This document shows positions 35,355 through 44,035 of a stretch of 64,000 nucleotides of DNA, piece after piece (within the stretch, counting starts at the first letter, position 1; the number at the start of each line of letters is the position of its first letter). This DNA comes from ECT2AJA-044 sp965262845. GTDB lineage: Bacteria; Bacteroidota; Bacteroidia; Flavobacteriales; ECT2AJA-044. Both the position numbers and the translations under genes were made by a program. The stretch is taken from the NCBI GenBank assembly GCA_965262845.1, contig CBDHFX010000001.1, forward strand, positions 186,001 to 250,000, read 5' to 3'. The notes under the pieces were generated by a model. The model was not told the DNA's origin, did no database searches, and saw nothing but the letters and a program-made list of their open reading frames with translations.

Positions 35355-36809
35355 TTGGGATCAGCATACAGCAAATATGAACCGGTCATTGGACTTGAGG
35401 TCCATATTCAGCTATTGACCAGGTCAAAGGCATATTCACCGGACAGTACGGTTTACGGAGCGGCTCCAAATACGAATATCCACCCCATTTCCATGGGGCA
35501 CCCCGGTACCCTGCCGCGAACCAATGAGCGCATGGTGGAATTTGCCGTACGACTCGGACTGGCGGTTGGGGCCGATATTCACGAGCGGAACGAATATGCC
35601 CGGAAGAATTATTTTTATGCCGACCTGCCCAAGGGCTATCAGATCACGCAGAACGATACCCCTATTTGCACCGGTGGTGGCATTAAGATCAGGGACACAG
35701 ACGGAAACCTGAAAACGATCCGCTTGACACGGATCCACATGGAAGAGGATTCAGGTCAGCTGATCCATGATATTGATCCGTTCAACACACTGATCAATTT
35801 AAACCGGGCAGGTGTGCCCCTGCTCGAGATCGTATCGGAGCCTGAGATCGCGAATCCGCAAGAGGCATACAACTACCTGATGGAGGTACGCAAATTGGTG
35901 CGCTACCTCGGGATCTGCGACGGAAACATGGAAGAGGGATCTATGCGCTGCGACGCAAATGTATCGGTCCGACCCAGGGGCTCCGCCAGGTTCGGAATCC
36001 GAAACGAGATCAAGAACATCAACTCCATGCGCAACGTGATGCGGGCGATCGAAAACGAAATAAGACGCCAGATTGACGTGCTGGAAGCCGGGGGTAGCAT
36101 TGATCAGGAAACGCGTGGATTTGATGCTGCATCAGGTTCATCCACGGTGATGCGTTCCAAAGAAGAGACACATGACTATCGTTACTATACAGAGCCCGAT
36201 CTGGCTCCGGTGCTGGTCAGGGAAGACTACATCGCTCAGATAAAAAAGGAGCTTCCTCCCCTGCCCGACGAGCTTTTCGATCGCTACACCAAAGCGTTTG
36301 GGCTATCCGATTACGATGCACAGGTGCTGACCGAGAGCAAGGAGATCGCCCTGTATTTTGAGGCGATAACCCAGCATACGAAGAACCGCAAGGCTGCTGC
36401 AAACTGGATGATGGGAAACATTAAGTCGTATCTGAACGACAAGGCCATGGATATCACGCAGTTTCCCATCGCGCCGCAGGCGATCGGTGAAATCATCAAC
36501 CTCATTGACGAAAACGTGATCAGCAATAGCCTGGCCGGACAGAAGCTGTTTCCCGGGCTGATCAAGCAGCCGGACGTTTCGCCGAGGGAGCTGGCCGAAC
36601 AGAACGGATGGACCCAGGAGAGCGATAACGATGCGCTGTTAGCCTGGGCGAAAAAGGCAATAGGAAAATATCCGAACAAGGTGGAGGAATACCGCAACGG
36701 GAAAAAGGGGCTGATCGGGCTTTTTATGGGTGAGGTAATGAAAATGTCGCGCGGGAAGGCCGATCCGAAGAAAACGAGTGCCATCATTCAGGAACAATTG
36801 GAATCATGA
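35355..36809 (+). CDS. gatB: Asp-tRNA(Asn)/Glu-tRNA(Gln) amidotransferase subunit B
   Basis: Subunit of the GatCAB complex that amidates mischarged Glu-tRNA-Gln. The N-terminus KYEPVIGLEVHIQL, the signature MEEGSMRCDANVSVRPRG and the YRYYTEPDL block are intact, and the C-terminal YqeY-like tail domain is complete. No in-frame ATG or GTG precedes the conserved N-terminus; a TTG at 35355 with AAGAAGG four bases upstream is the best start, giving 484 aa. It overlaps the next gene by 4 bp. Confidence 0.95.
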   Translation: MGSAYSKYEPVIGLEVHIQLLTRSKAYSPDSTVYGAAPNTNIHPISMGHPGTLPRTNERMVEFAVRLGLAVGADIHERNEYARKNYFYADLPKGYQITQNDTPICTGGGIKIRDTDGNLKTIRLTRIHMEEDSGQLIHDIDPFNTLINLNRAGVPLLEIVSEPEIANPQEAYNYLMEVRKLVRYLGICDGNMEEGSMRCDANVSVRPRGSARFGIRNEIKNINSMRNVMRAIENEIRRQIDVLEAGGSIDQETRGFDAASGSSTVMRSKEETHDYRYYTEPDLAPVLVREDYIAQIKKELPPLPDELFDRYTKAFGLSDYDAQVLTESKEIALYFEAITQHTKNRKAAANWMMGNIKSYLNDKAMDITQFPIAPQAIGEIINLIDENVISNSLAGQKLFPGLIKQPDVSPRELAEQNGWTQESDNDALLAWAKKAIGKYPNKVEEYRNGKKGLIGLFMGEVMKMSRGKADPKKTSAIIQEQLES

Positions 36810-37972
36810 TGAAATACTTATTGATATGGAGCGTCACGGCCGCATTTTGTTGGTCGTGCAACAGTAATGCGGGAATGGAAGCCAGCACCGATGGCGAGGA
36901 AAGCGGGAGCATTTCAGGGATCATGGAAGGCGCCGGGAAGATCTGGCTGAGCCGAATGGAGCCGCGGAATATGGTGCAGCTGGATACCGTGTTTACAGAT
37001 GAGGGTCGCTTCGGGTTCGCGATCGATAATGAGACGCTGGCTTTTTATGCGCTTGAATTTGGCAATGGAGTGCGCATTCTGGTTTGCGCGGATCCGGGCG
37101 ATCAGATCCGGCTGGAAGGCTCGCTGGACGAGGGAATGGCAAAATACAGTGTGGAGGGGAACGGGGAAAGTGAGGTGCTGCGTGAGCTCAACGTAAAGGC
37201 TATGGAGGTCTCCGGTAAGATCAGGCAGCTCAATGAGGAGCTGATGGGTTATCAGGGGCAGGATGATTTTTTAGAGAAAAGGGAGGAACTGATTAGCCGT
37301 TATACGGCGATAATGAAAGAGCACAAAGCAGTACTGAGTGGGCTGCTGGAAGACCATAGGGATCATCCCGTGGCGATCTTTATTTTGTATGCGCAGGTTG
37401 AAATGCAGCCGGTATTCAAGACAGACGAGGATTTCCCCCTGTTTGATGAAGTGGATCAGGATCTTCAGGCAAAATATCCGGACAATCCATATGCGATCTT
37501 TCTTCATCAGCAGGTGGAAGCGAGCCGCAGCGTTGCGATCGGATCCATTGCGCCGGATTTTACCCTCCCTACCCCAACGGGTGAGCAAATATCCCTGAGC
37601 AGCTACCGGGGCAAGGTGGTGCTCGTTGATTTCTGGGCAAGCTGGTGTGCTCCATGTCGTCGTGAAAATCCGAATGTAGTGGCTGCGTACAACAAATATC
37701 ACGATCAGGGCTTTGAAGTGCTGGGTGTGTCCCTGGACGGGCTCCCCAACCAGCAGAAAGCACGCGAATCGTGGCTGAAGGCCATTGAAGAAGACGGCCT
37801 GACCTGGACGCATGTTTCGGAGCTAAATGGCTGGAACACCATCGTTAAGGACCTGTACCAATTCAACGGTATCCCGCATGCAGTGTTGCTGGATCGGGAA
37901 GGTCGGATCATTGCAAAAAACCTGCGCGGCGCAGCACTGGATCAAAAACTGGCCGGGATCTTCGGTGAGTAG
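36806..37972 (+). CDS. Lipoprotein with C-terminal thioredoxin-like (TlpA/AhpC) domain
   Basis: A 388-aa lipoprotein (lipobox CWSC, Cys near residue 18). Residues about 30-140 resemble DUF4369, found before thioredoxin domains in Bacteroidota. Residues about 140-240 are helical. From about residue 250 there is a TlpA-like thioredoxin fold with the redox centre WASWCAPCRREN and the cis-Pro region NGIPHAVLLD. It probably reduces disulphides or supports cytochrome maturation at the periplasmic face. Translationally coupled to gatB (4-bp overlap) and lpxH (8-bp overlap). Confidence 0.9.
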   Translation: MMKYLLIWSVTAAFCWSCNSNAGMEASTDGEESGSISGIMEGAGKIWLSRMEPRNMVQLDTVFTDEGRFGFAIDNETLAFYALEFGNGVRILVCADPGDQIRLEGSLDEGMAKYSVEGNGESEVLRELNVKAMEVSGKIRQLNEELMGYQGQDDFLEKREELISRYTAIMKEHKAVLSGLLEDHRDHPVAIFILYAQVEMQPVFKTDEDFPLFDEVDQDLQAKYPDNPYAIFLHQQVEASRSVAIGSIAPDFTLPTPTGEQISLSSYRGKVVLVDFWASWCAPCRRENPNVVAAYNKYHDQGFEVLGVSLDGLPNQQKARESWLKAIEEDGLTWTHVSELNGWNTIVKDLYQFNGIPHAVLLDREGRIIAKNLRGAALDQKLAGIFGE

Positions 37973-38759
37973 GGAAGGAAAAATATACTTCGCATCGGAT
38001 TTCCATTTAGGAGCCCCGAATCATGCCGAAAGTCTTGAGCGCGAGCGAAAAATAGTCCGCTGGCTCAGAAGTATACAGGACGATTGTGCCGAACTCTATC
38101 TCCTGGGCGACCTGTTCGATTTTTGGTTCGAGTACCGGCAAGCGGTTCCAAAAGGGTTCGTACGCTTACTGGGCCAGCTCGGTGAAATGAGCGATGCGGG
38201 TATTCCCATGCATTTTTTTGGTGGCAATCACGATATCTGGACCTACGGATATTTTGAGGAGGAACTGGGCATGCAGGTCTATAAAAAACCCATCGTGCGC
38301 GAGATACAAGGCAAAAAATGCCACATTGGCCACGGCGATGGGCTGGGACCGGGAGACCGGGACTACAAGATCCTAAAAAAAGTGTTCGACAATGCCTTTT
38401 TTCAGTGGCTTTTCGCACGGATCCATCCGAATACCGGCCTCGCGGCCGGATACTATTTCAGTTCCCGCAGCCGGGGCGCATTCAGTAACGGTGGCGTCAG
38501 GTTCCATGATGAAAACGAGCACCTGATCCAATATAGCCAAAACCTCCTGAAAAAAGAGCACTATGACTACTTTATCTTCGGACACCGTCATTTACCCCTT
38601 GAAGCAGAGCTGAAAGACGACTCGAAGTACTTCAATTTAGGAGATATGATCTTTTACAACACTTATGGCATCATGGAAAACGGGACGTTTCGGATCGATC
38701 ACTTCGAAAAGGATCCTTCGGACCGTTTTCTGATCAGATCAACCAATCGGCTTGAATAG
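37965..38759 (+). CDS. lpxH: UDP-2,3-diacylglucosamine diphosphatase LpxH-like
   Basis: Calcineurin-like phosphoesterase of lipid A synthesis that hydrolyses UDP-diacyl-GlcN. Metal-binding motifs: ASDFHLG, LGDLFDFWFEY, GGNHD, GHGDGLGPGD, and FGHRHLP near the end. The open frame extends 46 codons further upstream, but in a non-homologous frame within the lipoprotein gene. The GTG at 37965, 8 bp before the upstream stop, gives 264 aa and begins just before the first motif. Its 3' end overlaps the convergent gap gene by 61 bp. Confidence 0.92.
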   Translation: MSREGKIYFASDFHLGAPNHAESLERERKIVRWLRSIQDDCAELYLLGDLFDFWFEYRQAVPKGFVRLLGQLGEMSDAGIPMHFFGGNHDIWTYGYFEEELGMQVYKKPIVREIQGKKCHIGHGDGLGPGDRDYKILKKVFDNAFFQWLFARIHPNTGLAAGYYFSSRSRGAFSNGGVRFHDENEHLIQYSQNLLKKEHYDYFIFGHRHLPLEAELKDDSKYFNLGDMIFYNTYGIMENGTFRIDHFEKDPSDRFLIRSTNRLE

Positions 38760-39724
38760 CCCATTTCGTTATCGTACCAGCCAATGATCTTGACCATATG
38801 GCCCAGCACGCTGGTCATCTGCGCATCGTGCAGGCAACTGTAGGTGCTGCCAATGATATCGCTCGAAACGATCGGATCCTCAGTGTAGCCTAAGATCCCG
38901 GACAGATCCGTTTCCGATCGCTTTCTGAAACAGGCGTTGATCTCCTCAGCCGGGACGGGATCCCTGACAACGAAGGTAATATCGGTGAGGGAACCATCGG
39001 ACACCGGAACGCGAATGCCGCATCCTCCGATGCTTTTCCCGAGATGTGGAAAAATACGGGTAATGGCCTTGGCAGCTCCGGTGGTAGTTGGAACAATGCT
39101 TTCGGTAGCTGCACGCGCGCGACGCAGATCCTTGTGCGGGGCGTCGTGTAATTGCTGATCACCGGTAAAACTGTGTACCGTGGTAATGTAGGCTTCCTCC
39201 ACCCCGCATAGCTCATCGATTACTGCAACCATTGGCGCTGCGCAATTCGTTGTGCAACTTGCAATGGAAACCATTCGCTCGGTACCATTGAGTTCGTGAT
39301 CGTTTATCCCTAAAACCACGGTGGGCATATCCTGATCCATCGGAGGTACGCTCAACACAACCCAGGGGGCTCCCCCTGTCAGATGTTTGGCAACCTGTTC
39401 AGTATATTTGAACTTCCCGGTTGATTCGATCACCACGTCAACGTCGTGGTCGGCCCATGGAATGGTACCCGGTGTGAGATGGTTCAAAACCGGGATTTGG
39501 CGACCATCAATAAGTATGGAATCTTCCCTGGACTGAACGCCACCCGGGAATGCCCGATGAACAGAATCGTATTTCAGCAGATGAGCCAGTGTGCGGGCAT
39601 CACTGAGATCATTGACTACCGCCAGTTCGTATCCTCCGGTTCGTTGAAGAACGCGGGTGACGGTTCGGCCGATACGGCCGAAGCCATTTATTCCAATCCG
39701 TTTAGAAGAGGTGTTTTTCGGCAT
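38699..39724 (-). CDS. gap: Type I glyceraldehyde-3-phosphate dehydrogenase
   Basis: Converts glyceraldehyde-3-phosphate to 1,3-bisphosphoglycerate. NAD-binding GINGFGRIGR and VVNDL, catalytic SIASCTTNC (Cys in the SCTTNC core), VPTTTGAAKAI and WYDNEMGYSSR are all present. Text such as HDAPHKDLRRARAA places it in the Gap2/GapB-like branch; coenzyme preference is not settled. The ATG at 39724 gives 341 aa and overlaps lipA by 23 bp; the frame extends 26 codons upstream within lipA. The 3' end runs 61 bp into lpxH on the other strand. Confidence 0.94.
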   Translation of the reverse strand: MPKNTSSKRIGINGFGRIGRTVTRVLQRTGGYELAVVNDLSDARTLAHLLKYDSVHRAFPGGVQSREDSILIDGRQIPVLNHLTPGTIPWADHDVDVVIESTGKFKYTEQVAKHLTGGAPWVVLSVPPMDQDMPTVVLGINDHELNGTERMVSIASCTTNCAAPMVAVIDELCGVEEAYITTVHSFTGDQQLHDAPHKDLRRARAATESIVPTTTGAAKAITRIFPHLGKSIGGCGIRVPVSDGSLTDITFVVRDPVPAEEINACFRKRSETDLSGILGYTEDPIVSSDIIGSTYSCLHDAQMTSVLGHMVKIIGWYDNEMGYSSRLVDLIRKRSEGSFSK

Positions 39725-40595
39725 GATAGCTGGAACGAACGAGCGGACCACTCTCCACGTATTTGAATCCCATTTCGAGCCCGATCTTCCTGTACCGGTC
39801 AAACTGTTCCGGTATAACGTACTCCTGTACCGGAAGGTGCTTTGGGGTCGGCTGCAAATACTGTCCCAAAGTTACGATGTCCACATCGGCCTGACGCAGA
39901 TCCTGCAGGCTTTCGATCACTTCGCTTTCCCGCTCACCCAGTCCGAGCATCATGCCACTCTTAGTGCGTTTTTGCCCCCGTTCCTTCAGGTAAGCCAACA
40001 CTTCCAAACTGCGATCGTACTTAGCCTGTATCCGCACCTGAGGTGTTAGCCGACGCACTGTTTCTATATTGTGCGAAACAATTTCCGGCGCCACATTGAT
40101 CAAACGATCAATATTATGCTTTTCACCCTTAAAGTCCGGGATCAGCGTTTCCATGGTTGTGTTCAAACTTATCCGACGGACGGCATTTACCGTTTCGGCC
40201 CAGATGATGGATCCGCCATCGGCCAAATCGTCCCGATCCACACTGGTGATCACGCAGTGCTGTACCTTCATGAGCTTTACTGAGCGTGCGACGCGTTCGG
40301 GTTCATCCCAATCCACAGCATCGGGCCGGCCTGTAGCCACCGCGCAAAAACCGCAGGAACGTGTACAGGTATTCCCCAGGATCATGAAGGTAGCCGTACC
40401 GGCCCCCCAGCACTCTCCTATATTCGGGCAATTTCCGCTTTCGCAGATGGTATGCAGTCTGTAATCGTTGACCAGGCTACGCACATTTCGGTAATGCTCA
40501 CCTGTTGGCAGTTTCACCCGCAACCATCTGGGTTTTCGTTTCCCAATATCCGGATGCTGCTCCTGGGCGGGGGCGGTCAGGGTTTCCTGTGGCAT
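39702..40595 (-). CDS. lipA: Lipoyl synthase LipA
   Basis: Radical-SAM enzyme that inserts two sulfurs into protein-bound octanoyl groups. Both iron-sulfur clusters are ligated: the auxiliary cluster CESGNCPNIGEC and the radical-SAM CTRSCGFCAV. The late RSSYHAE motif contains the conserved serine ligand. I use the ATG at 40595 (297 aa); a GTG at 40610 is possible and would overlap the upstream gene by 10 bp. The lipoate-dependent E3 gene lpdA lies at 52.9 kb. Confidence 0.95.
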   Translation of the reverse strand: MPQETLTAPAQEQHPDIGKRKPRWLRVKLPTGEHYRNVRSLVNDYRLHTICESGNCPNIGECWGAGTATFMILGNTCTRSCGFCAVATGRPDAVDWDEPERVARSVKLMKVQHCVITSVDRDDLADGGSIIWAETVNAVRRISLNTTMETLIPDFKGEKHNIDRLINVAPEIVSHNIETVRRLTPQVRIQAKYDRSLEVLAYLKERGQKRTKSGMMLGLGERESEVIESLQDLRQADVDIVTLGQYLQPTPKHLPVQEYVIPEQFDRYRKIGLEMGFKYVESGPLVRSSYHAEKHLF

Positions 40596-40600
40596 CGCTG

Positions 40601-41359
40601 TTAATTCCACTTTTTGCCAATGTACATGGAAAGGTACAGGGTAGTGAAGAGCTGCAGATTCTCCTTCTCTTCTACAGCCATGATCGGCACTTCCTGAAAA
40701 AAGTAATCGAATATGATGCCTCCTTCAAACATACTGATCTTTTCTTCCGTAATGCCATATTCGAAGTTGACTCCCGCCTTAAAAAAGACCCCCGGATAAT
40801 ATCCCAGTTCATCCCAACCGTTGAAGAAGGCAGCCCGGCCGTAAATGTTGCCGGGGAAGTGCTCGTCCGGATCGTAGGCTTCTATTGACCGGTAGAACTT
40901 TTCCGGATTGTTCGGATGGGGACGGATCACTTCCAGGTGTACCCGCCTGGTGATCCCATTACTGATCCCACCCCAATAGTGGGCATGGATGGCCACCGAA
41001 CCGCGATCGGTCTTACCTGTGATCATTTGCTCCCAGCCATATCCCACGCGAATAGTACTGAAATAGTTGAGCTTGCCGAATTTATACCCACGGGCATCGT
41101 CGTAAAACGGATGAAATTGCTTGACTTCCTTCGGATGCTGCATGGTGGCAAAATCAACGAGCACTCCGTTTTTGGTACTCCCATCCCGGTTTTTCAGTCT
41201 CTTGAACGTAGTTCCCCATCCGGCCGTATGGACAGTGATGCCGAAGGTCATCTCATTTCGGTACAGCAACCGGCTAAAGTCAGCAGAAGCCTGCTGAGCC
41301 TGAACCATTCCGAGTCCGGACATGATCCATATTCCCAAAGCCGCTGTTCCTTTTGCCAT
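40601..41359 (-). CDS. Predicted outer-membrane beta-barrel protein
   Basis: A 252-aa protein starting at the ATG that shares a base with the upstream stop (TGATG). It has a signal peptide ending near MVQAQQA. The body is rich in alternating aromatic/polar residues with GWGTTF, YFSTIRVGYGW and a C-terminal YLSMYIGKKWN strand, suggesting a small barrel. I do not recognise a characterised family. The open frame extends further upstream through the small lipoprotein gene in another frame. It sits between that lipoprotein gene and lipA. Confidence 0.75.
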   Translation of the reverse strand: MAKGTAALGIWIMSGLGMVQAQQASADFSRLLYRNEMTFGITVHTAGWGTTFKRLKNRDGSTKNGVLVDFATMQHPKEVKQFHPFYDDARGYKFGKLNYFSTIRVGYGWEQMITGKTDRGSVAIHAHYWGGISNGITRRVHLEVIRPHPNNPEKFYRSIEAYDPDEHFPGNIYGRAAFFNGWDELGYYPGVFFKAGVNFEYGITEEKISMFEGGIIFDYFFQEVPIMAVEEKENLQLFTTLYLSMYIGKKWN

Positions 41360-41487
41360 CAGCTTTTCAATTCGCCTGCAGCGCTGTTTATTTGACCGTA
41401 GGTCGGACATTCCTCATACGCATGGCAGGCTGTAAAAGCCATTCCAACCAAAATACTCATCGCAAGGGCTAACAAAATCTTTCTCAT
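41359..41487 (-). CDS. Small 42-aa lipoprotein
   Basis: A short gene starting at the ATG at 41487: MRKILLALAMSILVGMAFTAC is a complete lipoprotein signal with Cys at residue 21, followed by only 21 mature residues containing CPTYGQ. It is preceded by an exact TATCTTTG box at 41518-41525 on the same strand and followed by a TGATG junction into the barrel gene. These features make it a real gene despite its size. I recall similar tiny lipoproteins with a CPTY motif in other Bacteroidota but know no function. Confidence 0.72.
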   Translation of the reverse strand: MRKILLALAMSILVGMAFTACHAYEECPTYGQINSAAGELKS

Positions 41488-41517
41488 CTTTGTTTTGGAT
41501 GTAATGGAATAATCGTA

Positions 41518-41525
41518 CAAAGATA
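41518..41525 (-). promoter_or_regulatory. Promoter -7 box of the small lipoprotein-barrel-lipA-gap operon
   Basis: Minus-strand TATCTTTG, an exact TAnnTTTG match ending 30 nt before the ATG at 41487. The four downstream genes overlap or nearly overlap one another, so this one promoter may serve all of them. Confidence 0.6.
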
Positions 41526-41548
41526 ACGAAAACACCGAGGCAAAAAGT

Positions 41549-42223
41549 ATGAAACGTCCAAAGTTGGAAAGCACCTGGCTAGCCCATCTGGAACCCGAGT
41601 TTCATCAGCCCTACTTTGCCCGGCTGAAGGCGTTCTTGCTAAAAGAGCGTGCCAAACACCAGGTTTTTCCGCCTGGCGGCAGGATTTTCGCGGCTTTTGA
41701 TCACACGCCCTTCAACGAGGTAAAGGTGGTCATCATCGGGCAGGATCCCTACCACGGACCCAGGCAGGCGAACGGCTTGTGTTTTTCCGTAGCTGACGGC
41801 ATGGAGCATCCACCATCGTTACGCAATATTTTCAAGGAGATCGAATCGGACCTGGGACACCCCTACCCCGTCAGTGGCAATCTGGAGCCCTGGGCCGATC
41901 AGGGCGTTTTGTTACTTAATGCTACGCTAACGGTGCGCGCGCATCAGGCTGGAAGCCATCAAGGCAAAGGCTGGGAGCAATTCACCGACCGGGTCATCCA
42001 GTTGCTTTCCGACGAACGCGAGGGGCTGATATTCCTGCTGTGGGGACGATTTGCCCAGAACAAAGCCGCGCAGATCGATACCTCCCGTCATCACGTGTTC
42101 AAAGCTGCCCATCCCAGCCCGTTCAGTGCCCACAGCGGATTCTTCGGCTGCCATCATTTTTCACTTGCCAATGCGTTACTGGAACAGAACAGACAAAAAA
42201 CCATCGACTGGCGTCTCTCCTGA
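41549..42223 (+). CDS. ung: Uracil-DNA glycosylase
   Basis: Removes uracil from DNA in base excision repair. The family-1 catalytic motif VIIGQDPYHGPRQANGLCFS carries the water-activating Asp, and the minor-groove loop is AAHPSPFSAHSGFFGCHHF. The 224-aa length is standard. The gene is divergent from the small lipoprotein operon. Its TGA stop overlaps the proposed CTG start of the Omp85-type gene. Confidence 0.96.
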   Translation: MKRPKLESTWLAHLEPEFHQPYFARLKAFLLKERAKHQVFPPGGRIFAAFDHTPFNEVKVVIIGQDPYHGPRQANGLCFSVADGMEHPPSLRNIFKEIESDLGHPYPVSGNLEPWADQGVLLLNATLTVRAHQAGSHQGKGWEQFTDRVIQLLSDEREGLIFLLWGRFAQNKAAQIDTSRHHVFKAAHPSPFSAHSGFFGCHHFSLANALLEQNRQKTIDWRLS

Positions 42224-43893
42224 AATACGGTTCCCTGCTATTCCTACCTCTCGTTTCTCCGGCGCAGGATCTGACCCTGCATATTCGCGTAGCGGACATC
42301 CCGGAACGACAATGGCCCTTTGATCAGTCGTTCTCCGATACCCTCGCCGCCGAAAACGCCCTTTTCAATTATGTGCGAGCCCTGCGGGCTGATGGGTACT
42401 GGAGTGCGGCATTGACCCATTCAGACTGGAAAGACAACACCCTGCACGCAGAGGTTCGAAGGGGGGCGATCATCCGCTGGGCTTCCATTGACTGGTCCGA
42501 CGAACGATTCGAACTCCTGCCCCGCAATCCAAAACTGCAGCAGTGGCAGGGAAAGCCACTGAACGGAGCCGAATGGCTCAATTGGCAACAACGGGTGCTT
42601 GAGCTGGCCGAAAACAACGGTTATCCATTCGCCCGGTTGCGTTGGGCCTCCCTGGAAGTCCGGGGCGATTCGCTTGCAGGAGAGCTCGTTCTGGAACCGG
42701 GACCCTACATTCGGATCGACAGTATACATGTGCGGGGATACGATCAATTAACCGGATCCATGACGGCAAACCTGCTTGGCCTCAGGATCGGAGCACCCTA
42801 TTCAGAAAAGGTCCTGCGCGATTTGGGGCGAACCGTAGCCGATATTGAATTCCTGAGCATGCCCCGATCTCCACAGGTCCTGTTTAATCGGGAAAAGACC
42901 GTGATCTTTACTTATATCGAGAAAGAAAAAGCCAATCAGTTCGACGGGATCCTGGGATTTAACACAAATGAAGGCGAGGTAACGCTAACCGGAAACGTAT
43001 ACCTGCGGTTGCTTAATACCTTTAATCGCGGCGAGGAAATCATACTTGACTGGAGCAGTCCGGGCAACACCACCCAGAAGCTAGATCTACAGGCTTCCTA
43101 CCCTTTCCTCTTTGGCTGGTCCTGGGCGATCGAAGGCGGACTGGACCTGTTGAAGCAGGATTCCACCTTCCTGAACCTTCAAACCAACCTTGGGATCCGA
43201 TACTTTTTCAATCCCCGCTCCAGCGTCAGCTTCTCATTAGAGAACAGAAGCTCCTCGCGACTGCAAAGCAATGCGGACAATAGCGTAACCGATTACCACA
43301 GTACCTTTTATAACCTGGGGGGGCGCTGGCGAACTACCGACCGACGCGTGGCACCAAAAAACGGACAGGAGCTCCAGCTGCAGGCCGGACTCGGGGAACG
43401 CAACACCATTGATTCCAGAAATGCTCAGTTACGGGCAACCCTTGACTTCAGGAACTACTGGAATTTCGCCCCCTTGCTGGTCCTGTGCAATCGCGTTCAG
43501 TACGGTCGTTTCGATGGCAACTTTCAGGTATCCGGATTAGGTCCGGGTTACTATAACGAGCTTTTTCGATTCGGCGGGATAAAAAACCTGAGGGGATTCG
43601 ATGAGCAAAGTTTATTCATTGCCGAGTACCTCATTGGAACCGTGGAACTGAGGTTACTCGCCGGGGCCGATGGCTATTTTTTTGCCTTTACTGACTTCGG
43701 ATCATTGGACCCGGGATCTACCTTTGACGTAACCATAATGGTTGGCCAAACCGCATGGAGCCTTGGTGCCGGAGCCGCTTTCCAAACTCCGGCCGGATTT
43801 CTCAACCTCACCTATGCCTTAGGGCGTCAAAGTGGAAACACATTCCAGTTTGATCAGGCAAAGGTTCACATTGGTTTAGTGAATCAGTTTTAA
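42220..43893 (+). CDS. Omp85/BamA-TamA family outer-membrane protein, probable CTG start
   Basis: A 557-aa outer-membrane protein with a signal peptide (KYGSLLFLPLVSPAQ), about 290 residues of periplasmic region with at least one POTRA-like repeat (IRIDSIHVRGYDQLTG), then a 16-strand-type barrel ending VHIGLVNQF. FRFGGIKNLRGFDEQ is the Omp85 lid-lock (RGF) motif. The frame has no ATG, GTG or TTG between 42043 and the signal peptide. A CTG at 42220, overlapping the ung stop as CTGA, gives an ideal signal peptide start. The GTG at 42040 would add 60 residues encoded inside ung and is unlikely. Confidence 0.85.
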   Translation: MKYGSLLFLPLVSPAQDLTLHIRVADIPERQWPFDQSFSDTLAAENALFNYVRALRADGYWSAALTHSDWKDNTLHAEVRRGAIIRWASIDWSDERFELLPRNPKLQQWQGKPLNGAEWLNWQQRVLELAENNGYPFARLRWASLEVRGDSLAGELVLEPGPYIRIDSIHVRGYDQLTGSMTANLLGLRIGAPYSEKVLRDLGRTVADIEFLSMPRSPQVLFNREKTVIFTYIEKEKANQFDGILGFNTNEGEVTLTGNVYLRLLNTFNRGEEIILDWSSPGNTTQKLDLQASYPFLFGWSWAIEGGLDLLKQDSTFLNLQTNLGIRYFFNPRSSVSFSLENRSSSRLQSNADNSVTDYHSTFYNLGGRWRTTDRRVAPKNGQELQLQAGLGERNTIDSRNAQLRATLDFRNYWNFAPLLVLCNRVQYGRFDGNFQVSGLGPGYYNELFRFGGIKNLRGFDEQSLFIAEYLIGTVELRLLAGADGYFFAFTDFGSLDPGSTFDVTIMVGQTAWSLGAGAAFQTPAGFLNLTYALGRQSGNTFQFDQAKVHIGLVNQF

Positions 43894-44035
43894 AAAAGCT
43901 ACTGCTGGTTTTAGCCAGTAATTTTACTTCCTGTCCATGCCATTTGCAGGAGTTATCCGGACTTACCTGTTACCTGTGCCTCGGGAATAATATTGTGCCG
44001 TCCACATTCATTTATAATTCCCGTATTTTAGCCCT

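Noticed and set aside
43894..44020. CTGG-loop-CCAG stem after the Omp85 gene as a terminator
   Set aside because: The stem is only 4 bp with a short A/T run, too weak to call.
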